A stretch of 64,000 nt of DNA from Xanthobacteraceae bacterium (lineage in GTDB: Bacteria; Pseudomonadota; Alphaproteobacteria; Rhizobiales; Xanthobacteraceae), in NCBI GenBank assembly GCA_024508855.1, contig JANINJ010000006.1, forward strand, positions 226,301-290,300, read 5' to 3'. Below are positions 55,076 through 64,000 of this stretch, in pieces. The notes below the pieces were generated by a model. That model was not told where the DNA came from, ran no database searches, and saw nothing but the letters and a program-made list of their open reading frames with translations. Position numbers and translations under genes: made by a program. Position 1 is the stretch's first letter; every line of letters starts with the position of its first letter.

Positions 55076-55912
55076 TTATTCAGCGGCCTGCACCGCTCCC
55101 CGCACGCCCTGCGCCAGCGCCGCCGTGAGATCGGCCACCGCGGCAACCGTTTTACCGGTCGCCTTGCCATCGGCGTCGAGGCTCTTTGCCAGCGCATCGA
55201 CCAGCGCGGTACCCACCACGGCACCGTTCGCCACCCGTGCGATGTCCCGCGCCGTATCCGGCGTGCGGATGCCGAAACCGACGCAGACCGGCAGTTGGGT
55301 ATGACGCTTGATGCGCGCCACCGCGTCCGTGACCTGGGTGGCGTTCGCCGCCGCCGCACCGGTGATGCCGGTAATCGAGACGTAGTAGACGAAGCCCGAC
55401 GTATTGGCGAGCACCGCCGGCAGACGCTTGTCATCGGTGGTCGGCGTCGCGAGGCGAATGAAATTCAATCCGGCCTGCATCGCCGGAATGCACAGTTCGT
55501 CGTCTTCCTCCGGCGGCAGATCGACGATGATGAGGCCATCGACGCCGGCCTGTTTCGCGTCCACGAGAAAGCGCGCCACGCCATAGATATAGATCGGGTT
55601 GTAATAGCCCATCAGCACGATCGGCGTCGTGTCGTCGTCCTTGCGGAAGGCGCGCACGAGATCGAGCGTCTTCTTCAGCGTCATGCCGGCTTTCAGCGCG
55701 CGCAGGCCGGCGGCCTGAATCGCGGGACCGTCGGCCATCGGATCGGTGAATGGCATGCCGATCTCGATGACGTCGGAGCCTGCCTGCGGCAGCGCCTTGA
55801 TGATCGCGAGCGAGGTCGCGGGATCGGGATCGCCGGCCATCAGGAAGGTGACGAAAGCCGAGCGGCCCTGCTTCTGCAATTCGGCGAAGCGTGTGTCGAT
55901 GCGCGTGGTCAC
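55076..55912 (-). CDS. trpA: Tryptophan synthase alpha chain
   Basis: The protein has 278 residues. Signatures are [20 protein letters not shown], then [20 protein letters not shown] with the catalytic Glu of the IEIG strand, and [20 protein letters not shown]. Further on are [18 protein letters not shown] (catalytic Asp), [11 protein letters not shown] and [15 protein letters not shown]. It splits indoleglycerol phosphate to indole, passed through the tunnel to TrpB. The start is GTG 55912, overlapping the trpB stop (GTGA) with AGGAAG upstream. Longer readings of the same frame would run inside trpB. Confidence 0.97.
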   Translation of the reverse strand: MTTRIDTRFAELQKQGRSAFVTFLMAGDPDPATSLAIIKALPQAGSDVIEIGMPFTDPMADGPAIQAAGLRALKAGMTLKKTLDLVRAFRKDDDTTPIVLMGYYNPIYIYGVARFLVDAKQAGVDGLIIVDLPPEEDDELCIPAMQAGLNFIRLATPTTDDKRLPAVLANTSGFVYYVSITGITGAAAANATQVTDAVARIKRHTQLPVCVGFGIRTPDTARDIARVANGAVVGTALVDALAKSLDADGKATGKTVAAVADLTAALAQGVRGAVQAAE

Positions 55913-57126
55913 TTCTTCCTGCCCTTCAGAATGTCGCCGACCTGCGGCACGTCCTTGTCGCCGCGGCCCGAAAGATTGACCACCATCAGGTGATCGCTCG
56001 CGCGCGCGGGCGCGAGGTCGATGACGCGCGCGATGGCATGCGCCGATTCCAGCGCCGGGATGATGCCTTCGAGTCGCGACAGCAGCTGGAATGCGGCCAG
56101 CGCCTCCTCGTCGGTCGCGGAGATATATTTGACGCGGCCGGTCTCGTGCAGCCACGAATGCTCCGGTCCGATGCCGGGATAATCGAGGCCCGCCGAGATC
56201 GAATGCGCATCCTGGATCTGGCCGTCCTCGTCCATCAGAAGATAGGTGCGGTTGCCGTGCAGCACGCCGGGGCGTCCGCCTGTGAGCGAGGCCGCATGAA
56301 GCTTGTCGAGGCCGTGGCCCGCCGCCTCGACGCCGAAGATTTCGATGCCGGCGTCATCGAGGAACGGATGAAACAGGCCCATCGCATTGGAGCCGCCACC
56401 GATGCAGGCGATCAGCGAATCCGGCAGCCGGCCTTCGGCTTCCATCATCTGCGCGCGCGTCTCGACGCCGATGATCGACTGGAAGTCGCGCACCATCATC
56501 GGATAGGGATGCGGCCCCGCCACCGTGCCGATGCAATAAAACGTGTCGTGGACGTTGGTGACCCAGTCGCGCAGCGCCTCGTTCATCGCGTCCTTGAGCG
56601 TGCGCGTGCCGGACTGAACCGGCACCACCTTCGCGCCCAGCATTTCCATGCGGATGACGTTCGGCTCCTGCCGCGCCACGTCGACCGCGCCCATATAGAC
56701 GACGCAGTCGAGACCGAAGCGCGCGCACAGCGTGGCGGTGGCGACGCCGTGCTGGCCCGCGCCGGTCTCGGCGATAATGCGCTTCTTGCCTATGCGGCGC
56801 GCGACCATGATCTGGCCGAGCACGTTGTTGACCTTATGCGAGCCGGTGTGATTCAGCTCCTCGCGCTTGAGGTAAATTTTCGCGCCACCCAAATGTTCGG
56901 TGAGGCGCTCGGCGAAATACAGCGGCGAGGGGCGGCCGACATAGTCTTTCAGATAGCCGTTCATCTCGCGCTGGAACGCGGGATCGGCCTTGGCCTCGGC
57001 GTAAGCTTTTTCGAGATCGAGGATCAGCGGCATCAGCGTTTCGGCGACGAAGCGTCCGCCGAACATGCCGAAATGCCCGCGCTCGTCGGGGCCGGAACGG
57101 AAGGAATTGGGGAGGGCCGAACTCAT
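55909..57126 (-). CDS. trpB: Tryptophan synthase beta chain
   Basis: The protein has 405 residues, the normal length. Visible features are [19 protein letters not shown], then [19 protein letters not shown], and the PLP-binding lysine in [20 protein letters not shown]. Further on are [20 protein letters not shown], the phosphate-binding [18 protein letters not shown], and [19 protein letters not shown]. It joins indole and serine to tryptophan. The start overlaps the trpF stop by one base and the stop overlaps trpA by four, so trpF, trpB and trpA form one coupled operon, with accD-folC continuing downstream after about 85 bases. Confidence 0.97.
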   Translation of the reverse strand: MSSALPNSFRSGPDERGHFGMFGGRFVAETLMPLILDLEKAYAEAKADPAFQREMNGYLKDYVGRPSPLYFAERLTEHLGGAKIYLKREELNHTGSHKVNNVLGQIMVARRIGKKRIIAETGAGQHGVATATLCARFGLDCVVYMGAVDVARQEPNVIRMEMLGAKVVPVQSGTRTLKDAMNEALRDWVTNVHDTFYCIGTVAGPHPYPMMVRDFQSIIGVETRAQMMEAEGRLPDSLIACIGGGSNAMGLFHPFLDDAGIEIFGVEAAGHGLDKLHAASLTGGRPGVLHGNRTYLLMDEDGQIQDAHSISAGLDYPGIGPEHSWLHETGRVKYISATDEEALAAFQLLSRLEGIIPALESAHAIARVIDLAPARASDHLMVVNLSGRGDKDVPQVGDILKGRKK

Positions 57127-57782
57127 CAGGTCATCAACTCTTCAGTAGCGCGCGCGGCGCGGATGAAAGCACGGATCATGTCGACGTCCTTGCGGCCGGG
57201 CGCGCTTTCCACGCCCGACGATACATCGACGCCACCGGTACGGGTAACGCGAATGGCTTCGGCGACGTTATCGGCATGCAGCCCGCCGGATACCATGAAG
57301 GGAATGTTGAGCTGCAGGTTTTCCAGCAGATGCCAGTCGAAGGCGGTGCCGAGTCCGCCGGGACGCGTCGCGTCTTTCGGGGCGCGCGCGTCGAACAGGA
57401 TCTGGTCCGCGACCGCGGCATAACCGGCCACCTGTGCCAGATCGGCGGCGGTTTCGACCGGGATCGCCTTCATCACCGGCAGGCCGAATTTCTGCTTGAT
57501 GTCGCGCAGCCGCGCCACGCTCTCCTTGCCATGTAATTGCAGCATATCCGGCCGCAGCGCCTCGATGCTGTTCTCCAGCAATGCATCGTCGGCATCGACC
57601 GACAGCGCGACCTTGAGCGCACGGCCCTTGGCCTGCCTGCCGAGCGCCGTAGCCGCGGCCAGTCCAAGATGGCGCGGCGACGGCGGGAAGAACACGAACC
57701 CGACCATATCGGCGCCAGCCGCAAGCGCCGCATCGAGCGTCTCGGGGGTGGACAGACCACAGATTTTGACGATCAGGGACAT
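57126..57782 (-). CDS. trpF: Phosphoribosylanthranilate isomerase
   Basis: The protein has 218 residues, a small TIM barrel. Key strands are [20 protein letters not shown] with the catalytic Cys of KICG, then [54 protein letters not shown] with the catalytic Asp (FDAR), and [17 protein letters not shown] with [19 protein letters not shown]. It isomerises phosphoribosylanthranilate in tryptophan synthesis. The RBS is weak. A perfect 22-base palindrome lies 37-58 bases upstream. First gene of trpFBA. Confidence 0.97.
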   Translation of the reverse strand: MSLIVKICGLSTPETLDAALAAGADMVGFVFFPPSPRHLGLAAATALGRQAKGRALKVALSVDADDALLENSIEALRPDMLQLHGKESVARLRDIKQKFGLPVMKAIPVETAADLAQVAGYAAVADQILFDARAPKDATRPGGLGTAFDWHLLENLQLNIPFMVSGGLHADNVAEAIRVTRTGGVDVSSGVESAPGRKDVDMIRAFIRAARATEELMT

Positions 57783-57818
57783 GCTGGCGGCGTACTGGCT
57801 TCATTCGCTCGGATTCAA

Positions 57819-57840
57819 GCATTTGCATTCATGCAAATGC
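57819..57840. promoter_or_regulatory. Perfect inverted repeat upstream of trpF
   Basis: GCATTTGCAT (57819-57828) and ATGCAAATGC (57831-57840) form a perfect ten-base inverted repeat with a two-base centre. It lies 37-58 bases before the trpF start and about 49 bases after lapA. It could be an operator for trpFBA or a transcript-end hairpin; there is no T run, which favours the operator reading. Confidence 0.5.
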
Positions 57841-57888
57841 CGGGACGGATACCGGCCATTCAGGGCAGATGGCGCGACCGGCGAGGTT

Positions 57889-58281
57889 CTACAACGTCGC
57901 GCCGTGCTTGTCTCGCACCGCTGCGTCCGTTTCGTTGAGATAGGGCAGCAGGGCCGGCGATGGCGGGGCTGCCCGCTGCGCCGCGCTGGCGGCCTGGAGC
58001 TGCGCCAGCTGTTCCCGCGCTTCCCGTGCATCGGCCTCATGCAGCCGCGCGGCGCGCCGCCAGTGCCGCTGCCGAAACCACGTCGCCACACCGCCGGCGA
58101 CGACGCCCAGGATCGCTACCACGATGATGACGAGGAACAGCGGAAGCGTGACCCCTACCGAGGGATCGGTCGAATTGAACGGGTCGAACGACACCGTCAC
58201 CAGCCGCCGGTTGGCAATGGCGAAGACCAGGAAGATGACGGCGATCGGAATAACCACCAGCGCTGTGAAAAACTTTCGCAT
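57889..58281 (-). CDS. lapA: LapA family (DUF1049) inner membrane protein
   Basis: The protein has 130 residues. Two membrane helices (TALVVIPIAVIFLVFAIANRR and LPLFLVIIVVAILGVVAGGV) frame the SFDPFN segment typical of DUF1049/LapA proteins, followed by a coiled-coil-like C-terminal part (RRAARLHEADAREAREQLAQ, LQAASAAQRAA) inside the cell. In E. coli LapA works with LapB on lipopolysaccharide synthesis control. The gene sits between trpF and ihfB on the same strand, as in other Hyphomicrobiales. Two adjacent ATGs fit; the second (58281) has the better distance to GGAG. Confidence 0.85.
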   Translation of the reverse strand: MRKFFTALVVIPIAVIFLVFAIANRRLVTVSFDPFNSTDPSVGVTLPLFLVIIVVAILGVVAGGVATWFRQRHWRRAARLHEADAREAREQLAQLQAASAAQRAAPPSPALLPYLNETDAAVRDKHGATL

Positions 58282-58447
58282 CATCTCTCCCGCATTGGCG
58301 GCGATGGATCGGCCTGCATGCGATCGCCCGGCCACAGCCTCAAGACCGCCCCAACGGTGCAATCAGCCCCTGCGATAGGATCATGCGGTGTGTCGAAAAT
58401 CCAGAGCGGGGCCGGCGCGAAGCCGGTTCCAGTACGGGTCGATCGCG

Positions 58448-58750
58448 TCAGGCGGTCTCGATCGTGACATCGTCGCGGTTGAGCCGCTCACGCATTTCCT
58501 TGCCGGTCTTGAAGAACGGCACGCTCTTCTGATCGACCGGCACATGCGCGCCGGTGCGTGGATTGCGTCCGGAACGGGCTGGCCGATGCTTCACCGAAAA
58601 TGCGCCAAAGCCCCGCAGCTCAACGCGATCTCCGCGTGCCAGCGCATCGACAATCTCGTCGAGAATCGCATTGACGATGTTCTCGACATCGCGCTGATAG
58701 AGGTGCGGATTGTGCTCGGCGATGCGCTGAACGAGTTCTGATTTGATCAT
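58448..58750 (-). CDS. ihfB: Integration host factor subunit beta
   Basis: The protein has 100 residues. It is a DNABII protein: [40 protein letters not shown] (beta arm start), and the arm tip [12 protein letters not shown] with the Pro that intercalates and bends DNA, followed by KEMRERLN. With IhfA it bends DNA at specific sites and shapes promoters and replication origins. The IHF-type RGFGAFS pattern separates it from HU. It lies upstream of lapA and trpF on the same strand. Confidence 0.95.
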   Translation of the reverse strand: MIKSELVQRIAEHNPHLYQRDVENIVNAILDEIVDALARGDRVELRGFGAFSVKHRPARSGRNPRTGAHVPVDQKSVPFFKTGKEMRERLNRDDVTIETA

Positions 58751-58929
58751 AGAGATGGGGACCCGTGGCGTGCGGGAGCCATTTCCTAAAAAAAGAAGCG
58801 TACTGTCAAGTCGCTAATTCACGCATCGAGCCTCGAAATGCTGTTGAATCTCGCGCGAGTCCCATCATCACCTGCGAGTATTGCGCTGCGGTTTTGACTG
58901 AAACGCGATTCAGATCATTGCATGCAACG

Positions 58930-59910
58930 TCATTTCGACGTCGCCGGCTGCCACAATGCAAGCATGCCATCGAGACCGAGCCGATCTACCGCCTGCACCA
59001 TGCCGGCATGCTCGATCTGCTGCGCAATCGCACCGAAGCCAAGCGCGTTCAGCGTCACCGATGCTGCTGCACGCAGGAATGTCAGGTCGCCGAAGCGCGG
59101 CGCCAGCTTATAATTCTGCACCGGCAGGCCGGGCTTGACATTCTTTGCAGAAACCAGCCATGCCACAGCGGTTTTTTCATCGCCCAATTGATCGATCAGC
59201 TTGAGATCGACGGCCTGTCGCCCGGTGAAAACCCGGCCATCCGCGACCTTGTCCAGTTGTGCCGCATCCATGCCGCGACGGGTCTGCACGAGACCGCGAA
59301 ACCAGGCGTAGGAATCCCTCACCAGCGCATCGAGCGCCGCGCGCGCTTCCGGACTGGTCGGTTCATATCCGTTCGGCGCGGCCTTCAACGGCGACGATTT
59401 CACTTCCTCGACCTGCACGCCGACGGTCTTCAGCAAGCCGGTGAAGTTGGGGAACTGAAACAGCACGCCGATCGACCCGACCAGCGCGGTCTGCTGTGCG
59501 ACGATATGATCGGACGCCAGCGCGGCGATGTAGCCGCCGGACGCCGCCAGCCCTTCGACCACCACCACCATCGGCTTCTTGGCCTTCAGGCGCATCAGTG
59601 CGTCGTAGAGCTGCTCCGAGCCCGCGGTGGTGCCGCCGGGCGAGTTGATATGCACGATGACCGCAGCCGCCGACGACTTCTCCAGCCGCTCGAGCGCCTC
59701 GATACGCTGCTGGTCGCTGCGGATCAGGCCATCGATGTTGATGCGCGCGATGGCACCGGAGCCAGTCAACGTCCGCCGCGCAGCAGGCGTCGTCACTACA
59801 GCGACGGCAACGATGGCGACGATCGCAACCAGTGCGGCCACGACGCGCCAGAACGTCAGCTTGCGGCGGATCCGGCGGCGATCGACGATCACATCGGAAT
59901 CGAGCGACAT
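58930..59910 (-). CDS. sppA: Signal peptide peptidase SppA
   Basis: The protein has 326 residues, the short single-domain form. An N-terminal membrane helix (VVAALVAIVAIVAVAVVTTP, about 21-40) anchors it, and the protease part is periplasmic. VHINSPGGTTAGSEQLYDAL is the glycine-rich start; the catalytic Ser lies in EGLAASGGYIAALASDHIV, and the Lys that pairs with it is probably in SSPLKAAPNGYE. It degrades cleaved signal peptides left in the membrane. The gene is 179 bases upstream of ihfB on the same strand. Confidence 0.92.
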   Translation of the reverse strand: MSLDSDVIVDRRRIRRKLTFWRVVAALVAIVAIVAVAVVTTPAARRTLTGSGAIARINIDGLIRSDQQRIEALERLEKSSAAAVIVHINSPGGTTAGSEQLYDALMRLKAKKPMVVVVEGLAASGGYIAALASDHIVAQQTALVGSIGVLFQFPNFTGLLKTVGVQVEEVKSSPLKAAPNGYEPTSPEARAALDALVRDSYAWFRGLVQTRRGMDAAQLDKVADGRVFTGRQAVDLKLIDQLGDEKTAVAWLVSAKNVKPGLPVQNYKLAPRFGDLTFLRAAASVTLNALGFGAIAQQIEHAGMVQAVDRLGLDGMLALWQPATSK

Positions 59911-60026
59911 TGCAGTTTCTCCGAATTGCCTCGCGCGATGGTGTTCGCGGCGAGAAGCGTGGGGTGCATTACATCAATTGCCGGACAATTTGAAGAAAAC
60001 ATGCCGCTTCAAATCGCCCGCATCCT

Positions 60027-63000
60027 TCAAGCGTGGGTCGGCGGGGATTCGGACGTCGGCGGCCGCCCGCCGAACCTGGCCTTCACCCGCTCGCGCATCC
60101 GCTGGAACGTCGCATATAGCATCGGCACCAGGAAAATGCCGATCGAACTCGCCGCGATCATGCCGCCGAATACTGCAGTTCCCACCGCACGCCGGCTGAC
60201 CTGCGCGGCACCTGTCGCCACGACCAGCGGCGCGAGGCCGAGAATGAAGGCGATCGATGTCATCATCACGGCACGGAAACGCATCTGCGCCCCCAGAACC
60301 GCAGCCCTGTCGATGTCCACGCCCGCCTCACGCTGCTCCTTGGCGAATTCCACGATCAGGATGCCGTTCTTCGCGGCGAGTGCGATCAGGACCACTAACC
60401 CGATCTGGCCGTAGAGATCGAGACTCAATCCGGCGATCTTGATGCCGATATAAGACCCGAGCACGCCGACGATCACCGACAGCAACACCGGGATCGGAAT
60501 CGTCCAGCTTTCATACAGCGCAACGAGGAACAGGTAGGCGAACAGGACGGCGAGCGCGAGGATGATGCCGGTCTGTCCGGTCGCGGCCTGCTCCTGATAG
60601 GCCGTGCCGGTCCACTCGAAACTGTAGCCCGGCGGGAGCGTCGCATTGGAGACCTTGGCCATGGCCGCGAGCGCTGTGCCGGAAGATACGCCGGGCGCGG
60701 GTCCACCGTTGATGCTGATGGCGCGGTAGTTGTTGTAACGCGTGATCACCTGCGGGCCCTGCACGATCTTCAGGCTCGCGATCGACCGGATCGGCACCAT
60801 CTCGTTGCGATTGTTGCGCACGTAGATCTGCCAGATGTCCGGGATGTCGGCGCGGTTTGCCGCCTCGCCCTGCACGTTGACCTGCCAGGTACGACCGAGC
60901 ATGTTGAAGTTGTTGACGTAGATTCCGCCGAGCGTCGCCTGTAGCGCGGTGAATACGTCGCTCATGTTGAGACCGAGCGCCTGCGCCTTGGATCGGTCGA
61001 TATCGAGATAGAGCGACGGATTGGTGGCCGTGAACGTGGAGAATACGCGAGCCAGTTGCGGATCGCGGTTTGCAGCGCCGATCAGCCCGCCCATGACGCT
61101 GCTCATCGCCGCAGGGTCTTGTCCCTCAAGGGCTTCGAGCACGTATTCGAAGCCGCCGCTTGTCGACAATCCGATGATCGGCGGCAGATTGAACGCCACG
61201 ACGTTGGCTTCGCGGACCTGCGAACCGGCTGCGAACACTTTCCTGATCAGCGCTTGTGCGGAATCCGCCGCCGCGGTGCGATCCGCAAACGGCTTCAACC
61301 GCGCAACCAGGAACGCGCTGTTGGGCAGGCTGCCGCCGTCGAGCAGGGAAAAGCCGATGATCGACAGCGTATGCTCGATCGCCGGCATGCCTTTCAAAAT
61401 ATTCTCGACGCGCTTGGTGACATCGCTGGTGCGTGCGACCGACGCGCCGTCAGGCAATTGCACCATGACGAAGAACGCGCCCTGATCTTCTTCCGGCAAG
61501 AAACTCGTCGGGGTGATGCGCGAGACGCCGAAGATGCCGCCGGCAAACACGGCGACGGCAACCAGCGACAACACCGACATGCGCAGCAACCGCCGCACAC
61601 CGCCGGCGTAACGATCGCGGGTCCAGTCGATTCCGCTGAGCACCTTCGCCATTATGCCGCGCCGCGGTCCGGTATGCCGCAGGAAGATCGCGCACAAAGC
61701 CGGCGACAGCGTCAACGCGTTGAGGGCCGAGATCAGCATCGCAGCGCTGATCGTCACCGCGAACTGACGGAATAGCGTTCCAGAGATACCGGGGATGAAG
61801 GCGATCGGGACGAACACAGAGAGCAGAACCAGCGTGATCGCGATGATCGGCGCGGTGATCTGTGCCATGGCCTTCTTGGTGGCGTCCGCCGGCGACAGAT
61901 CAGGCTCCTCCTCCATCACCCGCTCGACGTTCTCAACGACCACGATGGCGTCGTCGACGACGATGCCGATCGCCAGCACCATCGCCAGCAGCGACACCGT
62001 ATTGGCCGAATAGCCCATCATCAGCAGGACGGCGAAAGCGCCCACGAGGCTGACGGGGACGGCCACGGTCGGGATGATGGTGGCGCGCAGGTTGCCGAGG
62101 AACAGAAACACAACGATCACAACGAGGATGAATGCCTCGCTCAGCGTCTTCAGCACCTCCTTGATAGTGTCCGTCACGAATGTCGTGGTGTCGAACTGGA
62201 CCAGGTACTTCATGCCCTGCGGAAAACGGGCGGACAGGTCCTGCAGGGTCTTCTGCACCGCCGCCGCGGTCGTCACCGCGTTGGCGCCGGGCGCGAGGTA
62301 GATTCCCATGCCGACACCGGGGCGACCATCGATCCGCGATTCGCTATCGAGGTTCTGTGCGCCGATTTCGACGCGCGCGACATCGCGAACCCGCAACTGC
62401 GATCCATCGGAGTTGGCGCGCAGCACGATATCGCCGAACTGCTCCGGCGTCGTCAGGCGTCCTTGCGTCTGCACATTGAACTGAAACTGCTGATCGTCGC
62501 CAATCGGGCGCGCGCCGATCCGTCCGACCGGCGCCTGCACGCTCTGGGCGCGAATGGCGTTGACGACATCGGACGGCGCCAGATTGAGGCTGGTGAGGCG
62601 CTGGGTGTCGAACCAGATTCGCATCGAATAGTTCATTCGCGCGAAAAGGCTGGCCTGCCCGACACCGGGCGTTCGCGCAATCTTGTCGAGAATATTGACG
62701 ACGGCGTAGTTGGTGATGAAGACCGGATCCTGCTCGCCGGTCTCGCTGTACAGAATCACGAACTGCAACACCGCCGACGACCGCTTCTGCACGGTCAGGC
62801 CCTGCAGTTGAACCTCTGACGGCAACTGCGCCAGCGCGGCCTGCACGCGATTGTTGACATTGACGGTGTTGATGTCGGGGTTAGTGCCAAGCGCGAAGCT
62901 CGTGGTCAGCGTGTAGCTGCCGTCGTTGCCGCTCGTCGACTTCATGTACAGCATCTTGTCGACGCCGACGACCTGGGCTTCGAGCGGCTGCGCGACGCTC

Positions 63001-63179
63001 GTCTCCACCACCGACGCGGATGCGCCGGGGAAGGTGCCGCTCACCGTCACCTGGGGCGGGACAATGTCGGGAAACTGCGCAACCGGGATTTGCGTCAGCG
63101 CGAGCAGCCCCGCGATCGTGATGACGAATGCGATCACGATCGCAAGGCGGGGACGATCGACGAATACGGACGAAATCAT
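60027..63179 (-). CDS. RND multidrug efflux permease (HAE1 family, AcrB/MexB-like)
   Basis: The protein has 1050 residues, the usual trimeric HAE1 length. It opens [20 protein letters not shown] and contains the classic periplasmic motifs ([38 protein letters not shown]). The proton-relay residues are present: the twin Asp in [14 protein letters not shown] of helix 4 and the Lys in [18 protein letters not shown] of helix 10. Substrates are typically antibiotics, dyes and bile salts, exported across the outer membrane through a TolC-like channel. Its start overlaps the stop of the membrane-fusion gene by four bases (ATGA). No channel gene is visible in the window. Confidence 0.95.
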   Translation of the reverse strand: MISSVFVDRPRLAIVIAFVITIAGLLALTQIPVAQFPDIVPPQVTVSGTFPGASASVVETSVAQPLEAQVVGVDKMLYMKSTSGNDGSYTLTTSFALGTNPDINTVNVNNRVQAALAQLPSEVQLQGLTVQKRSSAVLQFVILYSETGEQDPVFITNYAVVNILDKIARTPGVGQASLFARMNYSMRIWFDTQRLTSLNLAPSDVVNAIRAQSVQAPVGRIGARPIGDDQQFQFNVQTQGRLTTPEQFGDIVLRANSDGSQLRVRDVARVEIGAQNLDSESRIDGRPGVGMGIYLAPGANAVTTAAAVQKTLQDLSARFPQGMKYLVQFDTTTFVTDTIKEVLKTLSEAFILVVIVVFLFLGNLRATIIPTVAVPVSLVGAFAVLLMMGYSANTVSLLAMVLAIGIVVDDAIVVVENVERVMEEEPDLSPADATKKAMAQITAPIIAITLVLLSVFVPIAFIPGISGTLFRQFAVTISAAMLISALNALTLSPALCAIFLRHTGPRRGIMAKVLSGIDWTRDRYAGGVRRLLRMSVLSLVAVAVFAGGIFGVSRITPTSFLPEEDQGAFFVMVQLPDGASVARTSDVTKRVENILKGMPAIEHTLSIIGFSLLDGGSLPNSAFLVARLKPFADRTAAADSAQALIRKVFAAGSQVREANVVAFNLPPIIGLSTSGGFEYVLEALEGQDPAAMSSVMGGLIGAANRDPQLARVFSTFTATNPSLYLDIDRSKAQALGLNMSDVFTALQATLGGIYVNNFNMLGRTWQVNVQGEAANRADIPDIWQIYVRNNRNEMVPIRSIASLKIVQGPQVITRYNNYRAISINGGPAPGVSSGTALAAMAKVSNATLPPGYSFEWTGTAYQEQAATGQTGIILALAVLFAYLFLVALYESWTIPIPVLLSVIVGVLGSYIGIKIAGLSLDLYGQIGLVVLIALAAKNGILIVEFAKEQREAGVDIDRAAVLGAQMRFRAVMMTSIAFILGLAPLVVATGAAQVSRRAVGTAVFGGMIAASSIGIFLVPMLYATFQRMRERVKARFGGRPPTSESPPTHA

Positions 63180-64000
63180 TTGCCCGTGTCCGGTGTTTTC
63201 GTGGCTGGCGCTGCGGCGGGATTGCTTCCCGGCGCGCCGGGTGCCGACGTGTTCGGTGCGGGCGTGCTAACCGAGCCGCCCTGCTCGGCGCGCTTCATGA
63301 TCGCCTGAATCTCGGAGCCGGCCGGCGCGGGCGCGACGACCTGACCGGGACGTGCGCGTTGCAACCCCTCGGCAATCACCTTGTCGCCGAGCGACAGGCC
63401 GTTGATGATGGAGGCGATGGTGCTGGTCGATTGTCCAAGCTTGACCCTGCGCTGCTCGACCTTGTTTCCTGCTCCAACCAGCAAAACGTAATCGCCCTGC
63501 TGATCGGACAGCACGGCGGAGCGCGGGATCGCCAGCACCTCGACCGGCTGCACGCCCTCCAGAAGCACGGTGACGAATTCGCCGTCGGTCAGTTCACGCA
63601 CCGTCCCGCCGGTATTCGAGGTCGGATACAGCAGCGGATTGGGTATTTCGCCGCGCACCAGCAGCGTGTCGGTAGTCTGTGTGATCGTGTTGCTGGCGAA
63701 GTTGAGATGACCGGTCTGGCCGTAGGTCCGCCCGTCCGGAAGCTTCAGATGAATGACGACTGCACCATAACCCCCCTTCGTCGCATAGCGTTCGCGTAAC
63801 GACAGTGCCTCACGCACCGGGACTGGAAACGTGACGTACATCGGGTCCTGACTGACAATCGTGGTCAGTACGCCCGAACTCGGACTCACGACATTGCCTT
63901 CGGTCACTGAGGTGCGCCCGATCCGGCCGTCGATCGGCGAGCGGATGTCGGTATAGTCGAGATTGATCTTCGACAGGCTCACCTGAGCCTGGGCCGCTTC
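63176..64000 (-). CDS. RND efflux membrane fusion protein, 5' end outside window
   Basis: At least 274 residues are visible; the frame runs past base 64000, so the N-terminus (signal or lipid anchor, first part of the hairpin) is missing. Seen are the lipoyl-like return [40 protein letters not shown], the beta-barrel part [29 protein letters not shown] and [20 protein letters not shown]. These are typical of AcrA/MexA adaptors. The C-terminal 40 residues are Pro/Ala/Thr-rich, a linker tail. It forms one pump with the permease of the next gene, to which it is coupled. Confidence 0.94.
   Translation of the reverse strand, partial: EAAQAQVSLSKINLDYTDIRSPIDGRIGRTSVTEGNVVSPSSGVLTTIVSQDPMYVTFPVPVREALSLRERYATKGGYGAVVIHLKLPDGRTYGQTGHLNFASNTITQTTDTLLVRGEIPNPLLYPTSNTGGTVRELTDGEFVTVLLEGVQPVEVLAIPRSAVLSDQQGDYVLLVGAGNKVEQRRVKLGQSTSTIASIINGLSLGDKVIAEGLQRARPGQVVAPAPAGSEIQAIMKRAEQGGSVSTPAPNTSAPGAPGSNPAAAPATKTPDTGK

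Noticed and set aside
55913-56155. TrpA starting 81 residues earlier
   Set aside because: The extension lies inside trpB in another frame; the GTG overlapping the trpB stop is standard.
55891-57423. A 510-codon plus-strand frame across trpB
   Set aside because: Antisense shadow of trpB, with Arg/Asp/His-rich content and no motif.

Overview
The window is GC-rich, densely coded bacterial chromosome with no insertion sequence, integrase, phage gene or CRISPR array. Gene content and order place it in the alphaproteobacterial order Hyphomicrobiales, most likely the Nitrobacteraceae/Bradyrhizobiaceae (Rhodopseudomonas-Bradyrhizobium type). Supporting marks are a DivL-type pseudo-kinase with Tyr at the phospho-acceptor site, a TsaE-AmgK fusion, the ihfB-lapA-trpF-trpB-trpA-accD-folC run, the addB-addA-trxA run, and the ubiE-ubiB-coaBC-dut run. 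The species cannot be named from sequence alone. No gene-free stretch exceeds about 300 bases.

Layout, left part (1-28.6 kb): the 3' end of acs with a strong terminator; an L,D-transpeptidase; a membrane-anchored thermonuclease; an SDHAF4-like protein; rsmB, a heparinase-like protein, a GAF histidine kinase and purH. Next come a coupled pair of diheme cytochromes that look like thiosulfate dehydrogenase (tsdBA), two MFS carriers flanking gamma-glutamyltranspeptidase, and a detoxification block (GST, DUF2239, MATE, kappa-class GST-like isomerase) with a duplicated operator-like sequence. An SDR lacking the catalytic Tyr, a PanE-type reductase, a diheme cytochrome c with a sorbosone-type dehydrogenase, and a DUF2235 membrane hydrolase follow. 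The part ends with an operon of Tat-type phosphoesterase, cupredoxin, ECF sigma factor and anti-sigma factor, then tRNA-Gly(GCC).

Middle part (28.9-44.5 kb): a CnoX-like thioredoxin and a Lon-substrate-domain protein are separated from a Trm112-like gene by a five-gene cassette. In it a TetR gene faces a four-gene operon (membrane protein, enoyl-CoA hydratase, thioesterase, NAD(P)-binding protein), with two matching palindromic operators between them. Then come mutM, a VOC protein, ubiE-ubiB, a coaBC gene carrying an N-terminal ribbon-helix-helix domain, dut, divL, tsaE-amgK and a PilZ protein.

Right part (44.6-64 kb): murU (with amgK, cell-wall recycling), addB-addA (double-strand break repair), trxA, then on the minus strand folC-accD, trpA-trpB-trpF, lapA, ihfB, sppA and an RND efflux pair cut by the window end. 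Small palindromic repeats of at least three families lie between genes; one family occurs three times.

The most interesting signals are the ribbon-helix-helix/CoaBC fusion with clustered TTGAT half-sites upstream, the ECF-cupredoxin-phosphoesterase operon with a matching promoter candidate, the TetR cassette with paired operators, and the duplicated TTTACCCGGATA element in the GST/DUF2239/MATE block. All functional statements rest on reading the sequence; no database search was possible.
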